Source: Deltaproteobacteria bacterium (GTDB lineage: Bacteria > Myxococcota_A > UBA9160 > UBA4427). From it: a stretch of 7,811 nt of DNA. Below the pieces are notes generated by a model. It saw only the letters and a program-made list of their open reading frames with translations. It had not been told where the DNA came from and searched no databases. Below are positions 6,707-7,811 of this stretch, piece by piece. Both the position numbers and the translations under genes were made by a program. The DNA is taken from NCBI GenBank assembly GCA_011051925.1, contig DRKE01000444.1:1-7811 (forward strand). Direction: 5' to 3'. The first letter of the stretch is position 1. Each line of letters begins with the position of its first letter.

Positions 6707-7660
6707 CTAGCCGATCGCCGCGAGGGGTTGCAGGATCTCTTTCGCGAAGGTCTCGAGGACCCCGGGGTCCCCTCCCTGGATCACGATGTAGCTGATTCCG
6801 GTTTCCTCCCGCTGGCGTTCGAGGCGCTCGCGGATCTCCTGGGCCGATCCGGTCAGGAAGAGGGGACAGTCGGCGACCTGTTCGACCGTCATGCCGCTGC
6901 TGCTCGCGAGCGCCGAGCGCAGGCCCGAGACATCGTCGCTGATGGCCGTGACGAAGCTCAGGGAGTTGAACTCGATCGCGTCGGGGTCGCGACCCGCGGC
7001 TTCGGCGCCTTCTCGCACCCACTGGATCTTCTGGCGGACTCGCTCGGGCGAGCTGTCCGCCGGGGTTTCGGCCGTGATCTTGCCGTCGACCATCCTGGGA
7101 TTGATGCCCACGATGTCCGCGTGGCGGCCTGCCAGGCGGAGCAGTCGCGGGCCGCCCCCTCCGATCAGGATCTTCGGCGGCGCGATCCCGCCGAGTTCGG
7201 TCGCCCGGGCGATCTCGCGGATCCGGTAGAACTCCCCGTCGAAGCTCGTTCGTTCGTTCGTCCACATCGATCGGATGATCTGGAGCGCTTCTTCGAGGCG
7301 GCTGATCCGCACGCCGGGGCGATCGTAGGGGATCCCCGCCTCGACGTAGTCGGTCTCCATCCATCCGGCCCCGATGCCGAATTCGTGTCGGCCTCCGGAG
7401 AGGACCTGGAGGGTGGCGGCGGCCTTGGCGTAGACGACGGGATGGCGATAGTCGACGTCGTAGACCAGGGAACCGACCTTCAACCGGTCCGTCACCGCGG
7501 CCAATCCGGCGAGCGCCGTGGTCGGATCCCATTGATCCCCGAAATGATCGGGCAGGAAGATCGTGCTGTAGCCCATCGCCTCGATCTGGCGGATGTCGTC
7601 GCGCCAGCGATCGGCGGGAAGCTTCGCGATCTGGACGCCGAATCGGAATGGATGGGGCAT
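6707..7660 (-). CDS. LLM-class oxidoreductase, probably F420-dependent (TIGR03621-like)
   Basis: A luciferase-like (bacterial luciferase/F420 reductase superfamily) TIM-barrel oxidoreductase of 317 aa, a normal length for the family. Recognisable parts are the first strand RFGVQI (6-11), GYSTIFLPDHF (30-40), VGSLVYDVDYRHPVVYAK (62-79), the conserved LSGGRHEFGIGAGW (87-100), RLEEALQIIRSMW (121-133) and the phosphate-side ILIGGGGPRLLRLAGRHADIVGINP (from 164). The pattern resembles the MSMEG_2516-type subfamily assigned F420 dependence, but FMN cannot be excluded from sequence, and the substrate is unknown. An AAAGGA site on the - strand lies about 7 nt before the ATG. It is the promoter-proximal gene of the unit, and the SDR follows after 67 bp. 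F420 use would require the cofactor's biosynthesis genes elsewhere in the genome. Confidence 0.9.
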   Translation of the reverse strand: MPHPFRFGVQIAKLPADRWRDDIRQIEAMGYSTIFLPDHFGDQWDPTTALAGLAAVTDRLKVGSLVYDVDYRHPVVYAKAAATLQVLSGGRHEFGIGAGWMETDYVEAGIPYDRPGVRISRLEEALQIIRSMWTNERTSFDGEFYRIREIARATELGGIAPPKILIGGGGPRLLRLAGRHADIVGINPRMVDGKITAETPADSSPERVRQKIQWVREGAEAAGRDPDAIEFNSLSFVTAISDDVSGLRSALASSSGMTVEQVADCPLFLTGSAQEIRERLERQREETGISYIVIQGGDPGVLETFAKEILQPLAAIG

Positions 7661-7661
7661 G

Positions 7662-7671
7662 GGGGATTCCT
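7662..7671 (-). repeat. AGGAATCCCC ribosome-binding motif shared with the SDR gene
   Basis: The 10-mer AGGAATCCCC covers the Shine-Dalgarno region of the LLM gene and recurs exactly before the SDR gene (6640-6649, - strand). In the LLM gene one extra C follows before the ATG; in the SDR gene the ATG follows directly. It does not precede any + strand gene in this window. Confidence 0.5.
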
Positions 7672-7673
7672 TT

Positions 7674-7703
7674 CTTCGTTTCTCTTCGTCGTGCGTACTT
7701 CGT
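7674..7703 (-). repeat. Three ACGAAG hexamers in the LLM leader
   Basis: CTTCGT on the + strand (ACGAAG on the - strand) occurs at 7674-7679, 7684-7689 and 7698-7703, with starts 10 and 14 bp apart. The leader here is purine-rich in the - strand transcript, next to the ribosome binding site. The last copy overlaps a small inverted repeat GTAC-TTC-GTAC (7695-7705). The function is unknown and chance is possible. Confidence 0.35.
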
Positions 7704-7713
7704 ACAGGGGTGG

Positions 7714-7776
7714 CCGGCTCGTGAGCCGGGAAATCGCCGTCCGCGACGGCTCCGTGCCGGGGCGATCGATCCGCCC
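7714..7776 (-). promoter_or_regulatory. Three consecutive inverted repeats in the LLM leader
   Basis: Three short stems lie in a row. CCGGCTC (7714-7720) pairs with GAGCCGG (7723-7729) around GT. GCCGTC (7736-7741) pairs with GACGGC (7745-7750) around CGC. GGGCG (7760-7764) pairs with CGCCC (7772-7776) around 7 nt. All stems are perfect. They lie between a possible promoter (7777-7785) and the ribosome binding site, so they would form structured RNA in the 5' leader of the LLM-SDR transcript, or serve as protein-binding palindromes. The first could instead be a terminator of a gene beyond the window. Confidence 0.35.
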
Positions 7777-7785
7777 ACTCTAGCA
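7777..7785 (-). promoter_or_regulatory. Possible extended -10 promoter of the LLM-SDR unit
   Basis: On the - strand TGCTAGAGT matches the extended -10 pattern (TGn followed by a hexamer agreeing with TATAAT at 4 of 6 positions). No good -35 lies 16-18 bp upstream. It would place the transcript start near 7770 and give a leader of about 110 nt. Confidence 0.25.
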
Positions 7786-7811
7786 GGCTACCGTGAGATC
7801 CCGCTCGACCC

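Noticed and set aside
5542..6795. Open frame on the + strand crossing the convergent junction
   Set aside because: It overlaps the end of the ACAD gene and the whole SDR antisense, and its composition is Arg/Gly/Asp-rich without domains.
6638..7783. Long + strand open frame opposite the LLM gene
   Set aside because: The - strand encodes an intact LLM oxidoreductase with conserved motifs, while the + reading resembles nothing known.

Overview
The window is GC-rich bacterial DNA with strongly GC-biased third codon positions and long open frames on the opposite strand of nearly every gene. It carries five complete genes: three on the + strand (sucA and a pair of acyl-CoA dehydrogenase-like genes), then two on the - strand (an SDR oxidoreductase and an LLM-class flavin/F420 oxidoreductase). 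I see no mobile element, tRNA, rRNA or CRISPR array. The lineage cannot be fixed from sequence alone. A stand-alone SucA-type E1 (not the large E2-E1 fusion of mycobacteria and corynebacteria), an F420-type LLM enzyme and a two-subunit acyl-CoA dehydrogenase would fit a high-GC lineage of the former Deltaproteobacteria or a related uncultured phylum. An actinobacterium is less likely because of the SucA type. This is inference.

Layout. Bases 1-275 form a leader with no supportable gene; it ends in three near-copies of an 11-bp ATG-containing repeat across the sucA start. The sucA gene (291-3332) encodes the TPP-dependent E1 of the 2-oxoglutarate dehydrogenase complex. A 148-bp gap follows, then two acyl-CoA dehydrogenase homologues (3481-4692 and 4695-5774) separated by 2 bp. 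A stem-loop around the stop codon of the second one marks a tight convergent junction (16 bp) with the SDR gene (5791-6639, -). The LLM oxidoreductase gene (6707-7660, -) lies upstream of the SDR and is probably co-transcribed with it. The last 151 bp form a structured leader for that unit, with three short inverted repeats and a possible extended -10 promoter.

How the genes fit together. SucA is central metabolism, and its E2 and E3 partners are not in the window. The most informative observation is that the two acyl-CoA dehydrogenases look complementary. The first keeps a helix-G glutamate candidate catalytic base but lacks the REQFG-type FAD-contact motif. The second keeps REQFG but has no glutamate at either known catalytic-base position. 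That matches the heterotetrameric (alpha2beta2) acyl-CoA dehydrogenases known from mycobacterial steroid side-chain degradation. The nearby SDR and LLM enzymes would suit lipid, steroid or isoprenoid catabolism, but no substrate can be assigned. I did not find a clear candidate for an entirely new system. The ACAD pair and the structured, repeat-flanked LLM-SDR unit are the parts most worth a second look.
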